From an uncultured Mycoplasmatota bacterium (lineage in GTDB: Bacteria > Bacillota_I > Bacilli_A > RF39 > UBA660), in contig CAMUZS010000001.1 in NCBI GenBank assembly GCA_947165285.1, positions 124,001 through 188,000 on the forward strand: a stretch of 64,000 bases of DNA, read 5' to 3'. A program made the translations under genes and the position numbers. The notes beneath the pieces were generated by a model that did not search any database, was not told the DNA's origin, and worked only from the letters and a program-made list of their open reading frames with translations. The number at the start of each line of letters is the position of its first letter. Position 1 is the stretch's first letter. This document shows positions 1 to 8,387 of this stretch, piece by piece.

Positions 1-992
1 TTATCTACTATTTGTACTTGAGGAGAGTTTGTTAAATGAAATGTTTCTGAATACTTTTCCCAAGTTTTAATTTCTTTAGACATTCTTCTTTCTATCATTG
101 ATCTAAAATCATCTAAATATTTAGTTATAATTTCAAATTTTGAAGTATTTAAATTTAATATTTGATGTAATGAAAAAATATCATCTTTTGATAATGGTCT
201 TCCATGAACCATGTTTGTTCCTGCATTAAATGAATCTTGACCAATGATTGTCTTAATTTCAATTATTGTAGGATTATTTTTATTTTTCTTTGCTCTATTA
301 ATTGCTTGATCAATTTTATTAATATTATTTCCATCACTTACATAATCAGTATTCCAACCTAATGAATCAAATCTTTTCATAAAGTTTTCAGAACTTGATT
401 TATTTAATGTATTATCAAGTGTCATATCATTTGAATCATATAACACTATTAAATTATTTAATCCATATAAAGATGCAATATTAGCAGCTTCATAAGAAAT
501 TCCCTCTTCTAAATCTCCATCACTTACTAAACAATATATTTTATGATCCATTATTTTTTGTTTATCTACATATTGATTTAAATATCCTGTTATATATTTT
601 TCTGCCATAGCCATACCAACTGCAGCAGCAAAACCTTCGCCAAGTAAACCAGTAGTATATTCAACACCAGGAGTTTTTCCATATTCCGGATGACCTGGAG
701 TTTTAGATGAAGCTTGTCTAAATCTAACTAAATCTTCAAGTGAAATATCATATCCTGCCATAAATAACGTAGCATATAAAAGAGATGACCCATGACCTGG
801 TGACATAATAAATCTATCTCTATCAACCCAATTTGGATTTTTTGGATCAAATCTTAAGTGATTTGCATACAAAGTATATAAAATTGGAGCAGCCCCTAAA
901 ACTATTCCTGGATGACCAGATTGCGCCGCATCAATCATATCAATAGCCAATAATTTTATCGTATTTATAATATTTTTAGCTTCATCATTCAT
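1..992 (-). CDS. tkt: transketolase, N-terminal half (runs off the window edge)
   Basis: The first 330 or so residues of transketolase, a thiamine-diphosphate enzyme of the non-oxidative pentose phosphate pathway that moves two-carbon units between sugar phosphates. The ATG at 992 follows an AGGGTGA ribosome site and gives MNDEAKNIINTIKLLAIDMI. Visible family motifs are SGHPG near the N terminus, SPGHGSSLLYA, the TTGLLGEGFAAAVGMAMAEK stretch and the cofactor-binding SDGDLEEGISYEAA, all in the right order for the PP domain. The C-terminal half (Pyr and transketolase-C domains) lies outside the window, so this is partial only because of the cut. It may share a transcript with nothing upstream, since a terminator lies at 1030-1054. 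Confidence 0.95.
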   Translation of the reverse strand, partial: MNDEAKNIINTIKLLAIDMIDAAQSGHPGIVLGAAPILYTLYANHLRFDPKNPNWVDRDRFIMSPGHGSSLLYATLFMAGYDISLEDLVRFRQASSKTPGHPEYGKTPGVEYTTGLLGEGFAAAVGMAMAEKYITGYLNQYVDKQKIMDHKIYCLVSDGDLEEGISYEAANIASLYGLNNLIVLYDSNDMTLDNTLNKSSSENFMKRFDSLGWNTDYVSDGNNINKIDQAINRAKKNKNNPTIIEIKTIIGQDSFNAGTNMVHGRPLSKDDIFSLHQILNLNTSKFEIITKYLDDFRSMIERRMSKEIKTWEKYSETFHLTNSPQVQIVD

Positions 993-1029
993 ATATTTTC
1001 ACCCTATTATGATATTATCATAAAAGTTA

Positions 1030-1054
1030 AAAAAAATCACTATAAAAGTGATTT
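1030..1054 (-). terminator. intrinsic terminator after the P-loop ATPase gene
   Basis: On the minus strand an 8-bp stem AAATCACT/AGTGATTT with a short loop is followed by a run of T. It begins two bases past the stop codon of the ATPase gene and separates it from transketolase. Confidence 0.8.
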
Positions 1055-1055
1055 A

Positions 1056-2015
1056 TTATAAATAAAAATTATGTTTTTTTTCAAAATTTTTAGTTCTTAT
1101 ATAATTATCTATTTCATCAATAATGTATTTATCCTTTAAATCATTAACTTTAGTATAATCAGTATAAAATCCATATTCGTATTCAAAAACTATTTTTTGA
1201 ATTATTGATAGTAAAGTTTTTATATTACCATTTACTTTTATATAAATATCTCTTAAAAAATTAATATTAGTTAATTCATTAAAAATATTATAATTTATTT
1301 TTTGTTTATTATTATATGAATTTAAAGAATTATATAATTCTAATCTTTTTCTTACTATTTCTTGTATTATTTCAATATTATATTGGTTTTTATATACTTC
1401 ATAATTATTAGATTCAACATCATCATCACACGTTAGTATTGTTTTTGAAAAGTAATCAAAGTATTCACTCAATATTTTTTGAGATAACTCACTACCACCA
1501 TTTGTATATTCAAATCTATTTATACTCAAAATCAAATCATTTTTCTTTAAATAATATATTATTTTTGGAATAATTTCACTTACATATTCGAATTTTCCGG
1601 CATATCCAGATTTAATATCTAAATTTTTATTATAACTTCCATTAAATTCATGAATTTTATTATCAATTTTTTCATTATTACTAATGAAATATTTATTATA
1701 AATATCATTATAATTATTATTCATAAATTGAATTAATTTTTTAGAAAAAACTAATTCATAATAATGTCTTATAAATTTTTCACTATATATTTTTTCATCT
1801 AAAACATTTAAAGGTTCAAACATCATATTTATTGGAATAAAATCACGTTCATATCCAATTTTTTCTAAATAATTTAAAATAGTTGTTTTACCATTACCTC
1901 TTCCAGATAAAACTATTTTGTTTTTATCAGAAGCCAATATTTTATCTACTATATCATTTAATGGTTCTTTAATTAATTCATCGTGTTCTAAATTGCACGT
2001 ATTTATTTTGTACAT
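1056..2015 (-). CDS. P-loop ATPase of unknown function
   Basis: A 319-residue soluble protein that I do not recognise as a named family. Residues 38-45 form a clear Walker A loop (GRGNGKTT) after a hydrophobic strand (KIVLS), as in AAA/STAND-like NTPases. The strand at about residues 161-165 (DLILSINR) may carry the Walker B region, but no classic acidic pair is obvious. The rest is rich in Asn, Lys and Ile with no membrane segment or signal peptide. A GGAGGG ribosome site lies about 12 bases before the ATG, slightly long spacing. It is the last gene before the transketolase terminator and follows the glycosyltransferase gene at a 37-base gap. ATP binding is supported; the biological role is not. 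Confidence 0.6.
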   Translation of the reverse strand: MYKINTCNLEHDELIKEPLNDIVDKILASDKNKIVLSGRGNGKTTILNYLEKIGYERDFIPINMMFEPLNVLDEKIYSEKFIRHYYELVFSKKLIQFMNNNYNDIYNKYFISNNEKIDNKIHEFNGSYNKNLDIKSGYAGKFEYVSEIIPKIIYYLKKNDLILSINRFEYTNGGSELSQKILSEYFDYFSKTILTCDDDVESNNYEVYKNQYNIEIIQEIVRKRLELYNSLNSYNNKQKINYNIFNELTNINFLRDIYIKVNGNIKTLLSIIQKIVFEYEYGFYTDYTKVNDLKDKYIIDEIDNYIRTKNFEKKHNFYL

Positions 2016-2052
2016 ATTTTCAAAACCCTCCTATAATATAAACATTTTAACA

Positions 2053-3192
2053 TTATTTTAATAAATTTACAACTAAGTTATACAATTTATCCATAGCATC
2101 ATTATTATTAATTTTTTTCATATTTTTTTGATATTTTGAAAGAATATTTTCATCTTTTAATAACATTGAAATATATTTATTTAATCCCCAATGAGTTTTA
2201 AAAAACTTACCACATCCAACAGCTTCAAAGTATTTATAATTAGCAATTTCTTGCCCTCCAGAGTGTTTTATCATTAAAACTGGCTTTTTAAAATATAAAC
2301 ATTCTGTTAATTGAATTCCTCCAGGTTTAGATACAACGAAATCACCAAGTTCTAATAATTCAGGTATATTATCAGCAAAACCTAATACTCTTATATTTGT
2401 TAAATTATATTTTTTTACTAAATCATCTACATATTTTTTACTAGTTTCATTTTTTCCTGCTATAAATATTATATCCATATTATGATTTGATAGTGCAACT
2501 TTTCTAATATAAGGAATAGTCATTGATGAACCATTTCCTCCACCACCAAAGAAAATACAAATTGGCCTTTCTCCTGTAAAATTATATTTTTCCAAAGATT
2601 TTTTTCTATTAAATTTAGAATTAATTTGAGGAGCTATTGGTATACCAAATACTTTAATTTTTTTCTTATCAACTTTTCGACGAAGTAAATCTTTTTTCAT
2701 TTCATCGTTTGCTACTACTATATAATCCAATCTTTTATGATATTTCATCCATAATTCAATTACATCATAATCAGTAACTGTTGCAATTATTTTAGAATTA
2801 ATTAATCCTTTCTTTTGATAATAAGCTGCTAAAGATGCACCAAAAAATATTGTTGCTATTACTATATCAGGATTAAAATCTGTTACCATTTTCTTCATTC
2901 TTTTGTTTTTAAATATTGGCATTGCTAATTCATCAATTACATCTCCAGCAATTTTATTACTTACTATATTATAGAAAAAATTATGAATATATGGTGTTTT
3001 AAGCATTACAAATAAATTCACTTTTTGTGATATATTTCCTACTATCTTCATTGAATATGTAACCATATCAAGTGTTGCAATTTCTAAATTTTTATCCTCA
3101 TTTTTAAAATGATTTGCAATATAATTTGCAATTGCCTTATGACCAGCTCCATAAGATGCATATATAATTAATATTTTCTTTTTCTTTTTCAT
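2053..3192 (-). CDS. MurG/UgtP-like glycosyltransferase (probable diacylglycerol glucosyltransferase)
   Basis: 379 residues of the GT28/MGDG-synthase type. The N-terminal domain begins with ILIIYASYGAGHKAIA, where the GxGH loop is the acceptor-side signature, and the C-terminal domain carries FFGGGGNGSSM and KPGGIQLTE, the UDP-sugar binding motifs. Family members such as UgtP add glucose or galactose to diacylglycerol at the inner membrane face to make glycolipids that anchor lipoteichoic acid. I chose the ATG at 3192 because AGGGAGA sits six bases upstream of it; the reading frame is open 16 codons further, but an ATG at 3198 would abut the ribosome site. MurG itself is less likely because of the GAGH loop and length. 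The exact sugar and acceptor cannot be read from sequence. Confidence 0.85.
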   Translation of the reverse strand: MKKKKKILIIYASYGAGHKAIANYIANHFKNEDKNLEIATLDMVTYSMKIVGNISQKVNLFVMLKTPYIHNFFYNIVSNKIAGDVIDELAMPIFKNKRMKKMVTDFNPDIVIATIFFGASLAAYYQKKGLINSKIIATVTDYDVIELWMKYHKRLDYIVVANDEMKKDLLRRKVDKKKIKVFGIPIAPQINSKFNRKKSLEKYNFTGERPICIFFGGGGNGSSMTIPYIRKVALSNHNMDIIFIAGKNETSKKYVDDLVKKYNLTNIRVLGFADNIPELLELGDFVVSKPGGIQLTECLYFKKPVLMIKHSGGQEIANYKYFEAVGCGKFFKTHWGLNKYISMLLKDENILSKYQKNMKKINNNDAMDKLYNLVVNLLK

Positions 3193-3252
3193 TACCATTC
3201 TCCCTATAAAAATTATATTAAATATAAATAAAAAAAGCAAGATTTCACTTAC

Positions 3253-4377
3253 TTATTTATTAAATCCAAAATATATTAAAAATGCTATTAATAATATCAA
3301 GACAATAAAGCCATTTATTTTATCCTTTTTACTTGTTTTATCTTCTATACCTACTGCTTGAGTTATTAAATAACCACCAATTAAACCACCAATATGTGCA
3401 GCATTATCAATTCCTGGTGTTATAAATCCTATACCTAAATTTATAATAATTAATGGAATAATTTGTGTTTTAATAACACTACTTAAGTATAATCTATGAT
3501 GATATCCAAAATATAATAATGATCCCATAAGACCAAAAATTGCACCTGATGCTCCTACACTTAATCCTGGTGTTAAAATAAATGATAATAAATTACCAGT
3601 AATACCACTTATTAAATATATTAAAATATATTTAATTTTTCCCATTACTGTTTCAATTTGATTTCCAATTATATATAAAGAATACATATTACATAAAAGG
3701 TGTAAAAAATTTGCATGAACAAACATTGAAGTAAATAATCGATATATTTGACCTTCTTTTACTTTTGTTGCACTATTAGCAAGCATATATAAAAAATCAC
3801 TATTAAAGTATGTTAACATAAATACTGCTACACAAATAAATATCAAAATTGGAGTAATAATAATTTTTTTTGGAGAAAATATTTTTTCATATTTTTTATT
3901 TTCTTTAGCAGTTTTTTTATTAATATCATTTGTAACATTTATAATTAAATCAATTCCTTTAGTATCATTTAATAAGTTATTTTTAATACTTGGAAAAGCA
4001 TCTATAATTAATTTATTTTTATTTATATCCTTAATATTATTAATAAATATAGAATCAATATTTTTAGAACTTGAAGTTGAAACACCTTCATTTAAATCTA
4101 AAAATATATTTAAAACATTCATTTTAAAAGACATAGTCTTTCTTTTTATTTGATGAATAATATTTTTTGTCTTAAATAAATCAAATCTTAATTGTTCATT
4201 ATTATGTATATAATTTGAATTAATTCTAACAATACGAAATGGTCCATTAAAATTTTCTAACCAAACTTCATTTTTAACACCATTAACAACTATTGGAGTA
4301 TAATTTTCTTGAGTTATAAAATAATGTACTAAACGCATTACTAATTCTTCTTTTTTATCCATTACAATTGTGCTCAT
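3253..4377 (-). CDS. rhomboid-family intramembrane serine protease
   Basis: 374 residues: a soluble N-terminal domain of about 170 residues, then six or seven membrane helices. The catalytic Ser277 lies in GASGAIFG and the partner His328 in NAAHIGG; the HxxxN helix (HLLCNMYSL) that supplies the oxyanion hole is present, as is the R-x-F-T-S-M-F loop typical of bacterial rhomboids. This layout resembles Bacillus GluP (YqgP), which cleaves membrane proteins and helps in their quality control. The start is the ATG after GAAAGAGG. The catalytic dyad is intact, so it should be active; the substrate is unknown. Confidence 0.93.
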   Translation of the reverse strand: MSTIVMDKKEELVMRLVHYFITQENYTPIVVNGVKNEVWLENFNGPFRIVRINSNYIHNNEQLRFDLFKTKNIIHQIKRKTMSFKMNVLNIFLDLNEGVSTSSSKNIDSIFINNIKDINKNKLIIDAFPSIKNNLLNDTKGIDLIINVTNDINKKTAKENKKYEKIFSPKKIIITPILIFICVAVFMLTYFNSDFLYMLANSATKVKEGQIYRLFTSMFVHANFLHLLCNMYSLYIIGNQIETVMGKIKYILIYLISGITGNLLSFILTPGLSVGASGAIFGLMGSLLYFGYHHRLYLSSVIKTQIIPLIIINLGIGFITPGIDNAAHIGGLIGGYLITQAVGIEDKTSKKDKINGFIVLILLIAFLIYFGFNK

Positions 4378-4435
4378 TTAATAACCTCTTTCATATATTT
4401 TATAATAATTCATATAATTAGTAAAGGAGGCATTT

Positions 4436-4762
4436 ATGTCATCACTTTCTTTACTAATATTAATAATTGTTTTTTCACTATTTTATCTTTATATAATTAA
4501 ATCATTAAAAGATAATACAATTACCATGGATTTACTCTTTTTTTTGTTTGTAGGAATTATATTATCTTTTACTCTATGTGTTTTTTACTTTTACTTTAAT
4601 GATTTAACAATTTCAGCTATAATATCGTTTATTTTAATGATTAATAACTTTTTAACAATCAGAGAAATAAAACATATTAATAAAAAGTATATTATTGTTT
4701 CTATTTTATATTTTATATACTCAGTATATATTTTTTCTTATGTACTATTAAAACTACTTTAG
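4436..4762 (+). CDS. small four-helix membrane protein, unknown
   Basis: 108 residues, almost entirely hydrophobic: helices at about 3-22, 30-53, 56-75 and 84-107. It starts at an ATG preceded by an excellent AAAGGAGG site. No family is recognisable. It is one of very few plus-strand genes and its last nine bases overlap the 3' end of the convergent rluD gene. The ribosome site and continuous hydrophobic pattern argue for a real gene rather than a chance frame. Confidence 0.6.
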   Translation: MSSLSLLILIIVFSLFYLYIIKSLKDNTITMDLLFFLFVGIILSFTLCVFYFYFNDLTISAIISFILMINNFLTIREIKHINKKYIIVSILYFIYSVYIFSYVLLKLL

Positions 4763-5635
4763 ATTATCTAAAAATTCTTGAAATATATCTGGTAAATCTA
4801 CTTTAAAACTCATTTTTTCTTTTGTTATAGGATGAGTAAATTCCATAGAATAAGAATGTAAAAATTGTCCAAAATCTGTACTTTTTTTATTTGAATATAT
4901 TGGATCATTATATACTGGATGATTAATATATTTCATATGTACTCTAATTTGATGAGTTCTACCAGTTTCAAGTTGTAATTTTAATAATGTATAATCTTTA
5001 TATCTTTTTAATACTTTAAAATGAGTAATAGCTTTTTTTGAATTTTTAGAAGTTATTGCCATTTGTTTTCTATTATTTACATCTCTTCCAATTGGTGCAT
5101 CTATAGTTGCACTATCTTCATTTATTTGTCCATAAACAAGAGCAATATATTCCCTTTTAATAGAATGTTCTTTGAACATATTTGAAAGTAATTCTTGAGT
5201 TTTTAAATCCTTTGCAATTATTAAAAGTCCTGATGTATCTTTATCTATACGATGTACTATTCCCGGTCTTAATGAATTATCATCTTCAAAATCATCAATA
5301 TAATATTTTAGACCATTTACTAATGTATTATCATTATTACCACATCCAGGATGTACAACTAAACCACTTGGTTTATTAATTACCATTAAATAATCATCTT
5401 CATAAACAATATCTAAATTCATTTTTTGAGCTTTAACATTTGTATCTTTTATATACCCATCAATTATGTTTATTTCATCATTTGCTTCGACTAAATAACT
5501 TGGCTTTACACTCTTATTATTAACTAAAATATAATTATCTTTTAACATTTTATTAATCAATGATCTAGAAAAATCCGTCTTTTCAGTTAAATATTTATCA
5601 ATTCTTATATTATTTTCTTCTACTAATATTTTCAT
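4754..5635 (-). CDS. rluD: 23S rRNA pseudouridine synthase, RluD family
   Basis: 293 residues. An N-terminal S4 RNA-binding domain (about 1-70, RIDKYLTEKTDFSRSLINKM) is followed by the pseudouridine synthase core with the signature HRIDKDTSGLL carrying the catalytic Asp, and GRTHQIRVHM further on. It isomerises uridines in 23S rRNA helix 69 or a related site. The ATG at 5635 is preceded by AAAGGTGA; a GTG two codons upstream sits inside that site and is rejected. Its 5' end overlaps the end of lspA by 26 bases, the same lspA-rluD order as in Bacillus, so translation is probably coupled. Confidence 0.95.
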   Translation of the reverse strand: MKILVEENNIRIDKYLTEKTDFSRSLINKMLKDNYILVNNKSVKPSYLVEANDEINIIDGYIKDTNVKAQKMNLDIVYEDDYLMVINKPSGLVVHPGCGNNDNTLVNGLKYYIDDFEDDNSLRPGIVHRIDKDTSGLLIIAKDLKTQELLSNMFKEHSIKREYIALVYGQINEDSATIDAPIGRDVNNRKQMAITSKNSKKAITHFKVLKRYKDYTLLKLQLETGRTHQIRVHMKYINHPVYNDPIYSNKKSTDFGQFLHSYSMEFTHPITKEKMSFKVDLPDIFQEFLDNLK

Positions 5636-6077
5636 TATCTTCACCTTTAAATATTGCTATAATCATTAAAATAATACCTATTACAATAAAAGTATCAGCC
5701 ATATTAAATACTGGATAATCATAATTAAATATTTTAAAATCTAAAAAATCTATTACATATCCATGTATAATTCTATCAATTAAATTTCCAAGTATTCCTC
5801 CATATAATAATCCAAAAGCTATTATATTTTTTTTATTATTTTTAAAATTATTACTATATTTATATATCATTATTAAAAATAAAATTGAAATTATTATTAA
5901 TAATATTTGCTTTCCTTGAAATATACTCCAGGCAGCTCCTGTATTTTGAACATAATTAATTTGAAAAAAATTATTAATTATTACAATCTTATTTACAACA
6001 AAATTACTTATTAATATCTTTGATATTTGATCTATTAATAATGCAAAAAAAGTAACAAAAATAACCTTTTTATTCAT
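5610..6077 (-). CDS. lspA: lipoprotein signal peptidase II
   Basis: 155 residues with four membrane helices. The two catalytic aspartates are visible: Asp101 in GNLIDR and Asp128 in FNMADT; the NTGAAWSIF segment after the first extracytoplasmic loop is also conserved. The enzyme removes signal peptides from diacylglyceryl-modified prolipoproteins. Start is the ATG at 6077 with AGGTG six bases upstream. It is followed by rluD with a 26-base overlap and preceded by ylmC at a short gap, so the three probably form one unit. Confidence 0.95.
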   Translation of the reverse strand: MNKKVIFVTFFALLIDQISKILISNFVVNKIVIINNFFQINYVQNTGAAWSIFQGKQILLIIISILFLIMIYKYSNNFKNNKKNIIAFGLLYGGILGNLIDRIIHGYVIDFLDFKIFNYDYPVFNMADTFIVIGIILMIIAIFKGEDNENISRRK

Positions 6078-6100
6078 AAAAATCACCTAATATGATTATA

Positions 6101-6325
6101 TCATAATTCTATTAAAATAACATCCGTTCCAATCTTTTTTATTTGCATAAAAGTAATATTTATATTTCCTTTCATTGAAAACAATCCTTTAAATCCATTT
6201 TTTTCTTCAATTATTAGATATAAAATCTTACCATTATTATCAATTTCAGCATCAATTATCTTTCCTATTTTTTTACCATCTTTAATATTTATGATATCTT
6301 TTTCTTGCAAATCAGATAACTTCAA
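6101..6325 (-). CDS. ylmC: YlmC/YmxH-family PRC-barrel protein (sporulation associated)
   Basis: 74 residues beginning MKLSDLQEKDIINIKDGKKI (first residue from TTG). The pattern S-[ED]-[LF]-Q-x-K-[DE]-[IV]-[IV]-N-[IV] followed by DG-x-x-[IL]-G-x-I-x-D matches the YlmC/YmxH family, small PRC-barrel proteins found in spore formers; the molecular role is not established. I chose the TTG at 6325 because AGGTGAT is well spaced before it; the GTG nine bases upstream is inside that site. It is immediately upstream of lspA. Confidence 0.8.
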   Translation of the reverse strand: MKLSDLQEKDIINIKDGKKIGKIIDAEIDNNGKILYLIIEEKNGFKGLFSMKGNINITFMQIKKIGTDVILIEL

Positions 6326-6440
6326 AATAATCACCTGATAAATTATATTTTTATTAATAAATTAATATAATTAATTAATAACATTTTATTGTTATTTTTA
6401 GTTTTTTTTGATAAAATACCGTTGAAAGGAGTTAGTGGAT

Positions 6441-6848
6441 ATGTTATTAAAAACTAGTAATGTTTATTATACAGCACCAGTTGCAAGCGAAGGTTTAGGT
6501 GTTGCAGTAATTATAGGATTTATCTTAGGAATTATTGGAGCTGTATTAATTTATGTATTATTTTTAAAAAAGGATAATGAAAAAAAATTAACTGGTTTTG
6601 CTAAATATTTATATGAATTTTTACATTTTGATAAATTATGTCTTGAAGTAATTTTAAAATTCACTTATTTATTTGGTGCTATTTTTATAACTGTTGTATC
6701 TTTTGGATTTATTTCTGTAAGTTTTTTAACTTTCATATTATTCTTAATATTTGGTAACTTATTATTAAGAATTTCTTATGAAATGAGCATGATTTTAATA
6801 TCAATGCATAAAAATGTTAAAGAAATTAATCAAAAATTAAAAAAATAG
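6441..6848 (+). CDS. membrane protein with DUF4282-like domain
   Basis: 135 residues. A first membrane helix (about 15-40, rich in Gly/Ile/Val) is followed by a cytoplasmic stretch and two closely spaced helices (about 72-115), ending in the amphipathic EMSMILISMHKNVKEINQK. The FLHFDKLCLEVILKF...LRISYEM...IHxNVKEI pattern fits DUF4282, a small family of two-helix membrane proteins of unknown function. AAAGGAG lies nine bases before the ATG at 6441; a GTG six bases upstream is possible but too close. It has its own terminator and is convergent with sigG. Confidence 0.7.
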   Translation: MLLKTSNVYYTAPVASEGLGVAVIIGFILGIIGAVLIYVLFLKKDNEKKLTGFAKYLYEFLHFDKLCLEVILKFTYLFGAIFITVVSFGFISVSFLTFILFLIFGNLLLRISYEMSMILISMHKNVKEINQKLKK

Positions 6849-6870
6849 ATTCTAATTGAATCTTTTTTTT
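6847..6870 (+). terminator. intrinsic terminator of the DUF4282-like gene
   Basis: AGATTC/GAATCT stem with a five-base loop and eight T. It overlaps the stop codon of the plus-strand gene and the last two bases of the convergent sigG gene. Confidence 0.8.
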
Positions 6871-7645
6871 AATTTAAATATTTTTTTAGTGTTTTTATAG
6901 CACTTTTTTCAATTCTAGAAACCTGAGCTTGAGAAATATTTAAACTTGTAGCTATTTCATTTTGAGTTTTACCTATAATATATCTATCTTCAAGTACTTT
7001 TCTTTCCCTTTTTTTTATTTTTTCTAATCCTTTTTTTAAAGCAATTAAATTATCTTTTTCATCTTTAATTGATTTAGTATCTGCTATTTGATCAGCCAAA
7101 TAAATAGTATCTCCACCATCTGAATAAATTGGTTCAAATATTGATACTGGCTCTTTTAATGAGTCTAATGCTAATCTAATATCATATTCCGATAATTCTA
7201 ATTCTTTTTTTATTATATCAATATTTGGTTCTATTCCATATTTATTTTGATAATCTTCTTTAAATTTTAGTATTTTATATGAATTATCTTTAATTCCCCT
7301 ACTAATTCTTACTTGAGTATTATCTCTTATATATCTTTTAATTTCTCCAGATATAAGTGGTACAGCATAAGTTGAAAATAAACAATTATATGATAAATCA
7401 AAATTCTCAACTGCCTTTATTAATCCAACACAACCAATTTGAAATAAATCATCTAAGTTATATTTTTTATTAGTAAATTTTTTTAATAAACTAAGTACTA
7501 ATTTTAAATTACCATTAATAATTTCTTCTTTTGCACTCATATCACCATTTTTATATTTTAAAAATAATTCTTGCATTTTAGAATTTGAAATAACCTCTAA
7601 TTTATTAGTATTTATTCCAGTTAATTCTACACTATATTTACCCAT
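6869..7645 (-). CDS. sigG: RNA polymerase sigma-G factor (late forespore sigma)
   Basis: 258 residues, the normal length. The N-terminal segment VELTGINTNKLEVI matches the sigma-G-specific VEICGVDTSKLPVL segment that keeps this factor inactive outside the forespore, which separates it from sigma-F and sigma-B. Region 2 (LDDLFQIGCVGLIKAVENFD, FSTYAVPLISGEIKR), region 3 and the region 4 helix-turn-helix (KTQNEIATSLNISQAQVSRI) are complete, as is the FEPIYSDGGD linker. It directs late forespore transcription after engulfment. GGAGG lies seven bases before the ATG, right behind a strong hairpin (7657-7675). The gene upstream is not spoIIGA-sigE as in Bacillus but a Tad-type module. Confidence 0.95.
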   Translation of the reverse strand: MGKYSVELTGINTNKLEVISNSKMQELFLKYKNGDMSAKEEIINGNLKLVLSLLKKFTNKKYNLDDLFQIGCVGLIKAVENFDLSYNCLFSTYAVPLISGEIKRYIRDNTQVRISRGIKDNSYKILKFKEDYQNKYGIEPNIDIIKKELELSEYDIRLALDSLKEPVSIFEPIYSDGGDTIYLADQIADTKSIKDEKDNLIALKKGLEKIKKRERKVLEDRYIIGKTQNEIATSLNISQAQVSRIEKSAIKTLKKYLN

Positions 7646-7656
7646 TAAAAAACCTC

Positions 7657-7675
7657 CTAATCAAATATTGATTAG
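7657..7675 (-). promoter_or_regulatory. hairpin abutting the sigG ribosome-binding site
   Basis: A perfect 8-bp inverted repeat CTAATCAA/TTGATTAG with a three-base loop lies between tadC and sigG; the GGAGG of sigG begins with the last base of the 3' arm. There is a T-run after GAGG, so it could act as a weak terminator of the Tad operon, as a translation control element of sigG, or both. Confidence 0.5.
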
Positions 7676-7697
7676 AAGATTATTTTTTTATTCAATT

Positions 7698-8387
7698 TTA
7701 AATATCAAATAACTTAATTATATAATCTTTTATTGAATAAATATTAAATATAATCATAATTATAATAATTAAAATTATTACTGCAAATATAAATAATATA
7801 ATTGGTTTATATTGATATTTTTGCTTAATTAATATATTTTTATCTTGAAGTAACTCTATATTTTTATCAATTGTTTTTTGATAATTACTACTTTCTTTTA
7901 AATCAATTAAAGTTGCTCTAACATCATTATTTGATATTGTTTTGATAACATTATTAAATATTTCATCAATATCATTGTTATATCTATTATTTTTAATTAT
8001 TATTTTAAATTGTAAAGCAATTGAATTATTTAATTTATGTGAAACTATTTCAATTGATGTTTTTAAATCATTTGTTTTTTTAAGTGCCATTTTTAACATA
8101 ATGTAAAAATTAATAGTTTCTTCATATAACTTATTATTTCTTTTTCTTAATTTACTATCTATTAATACTTCAGTAAAAACTATATGTACTAATATTACAC
8201 TAATTATTGAAATTATAATTCCATATTTAGGAATAAATATAAATAAAATAAATAATATAATTTCTAAAACTAGTCTAGATATCAAAAAGCTTTCTACTTT
8301 AATTTTATTTAGTGGTCCTAAACAATTAATTTTGTTTTTATATAAATTTACATATTTTTTAGTAAATATATTATTTAAATTATTCAT
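7698..8387 (-). CDS. tadC: TadC-like membrane platform protein
   Basis: 229 residues: two membrane helices at about 32-75, a cytoplasmic helical domain of about 120 residues, and a final pair of hydrophobic segments at about 195-225. This is the reduced T2SF/GspF plan of TadC, the second inner-membrane platform protein of Tad secretion systems. Sequence identity to any named protein is weak; the call rests mainly on topology, size and position as the fourth gene of cpaE-cpaF-tadB-tadC. GGAGGTAGG precedes the ATG, which overlaps the end of tadB by eight bases. Confidence 0.65.
   Translation of the reverse strand: MNNLNNIFTKKYVNLYKNKINCLGPLNKIKVESFLISRLVLEIILFILFIFIPKYGIIISIISVILVHIVFTEVLIDSKLRKRNNKLYEETINFYIMLKMALKKTNDLKTSIEIVSHKLNNSIALQFKIIIKNNRYNNDIDEIFNNVIKTISNNDVRATLIDLKESSNYQKTIDKNIELLQDKNILIKQKYQYKPIILFIFAVIILIIIIMIIFNIYSIKDYIIKLFDI

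Noticed and set aside
4436-5379. Plus-strand frame at 5182-5379 within rluD
   Set aside because: It is antisense to the rluD core, with no ribosome site.
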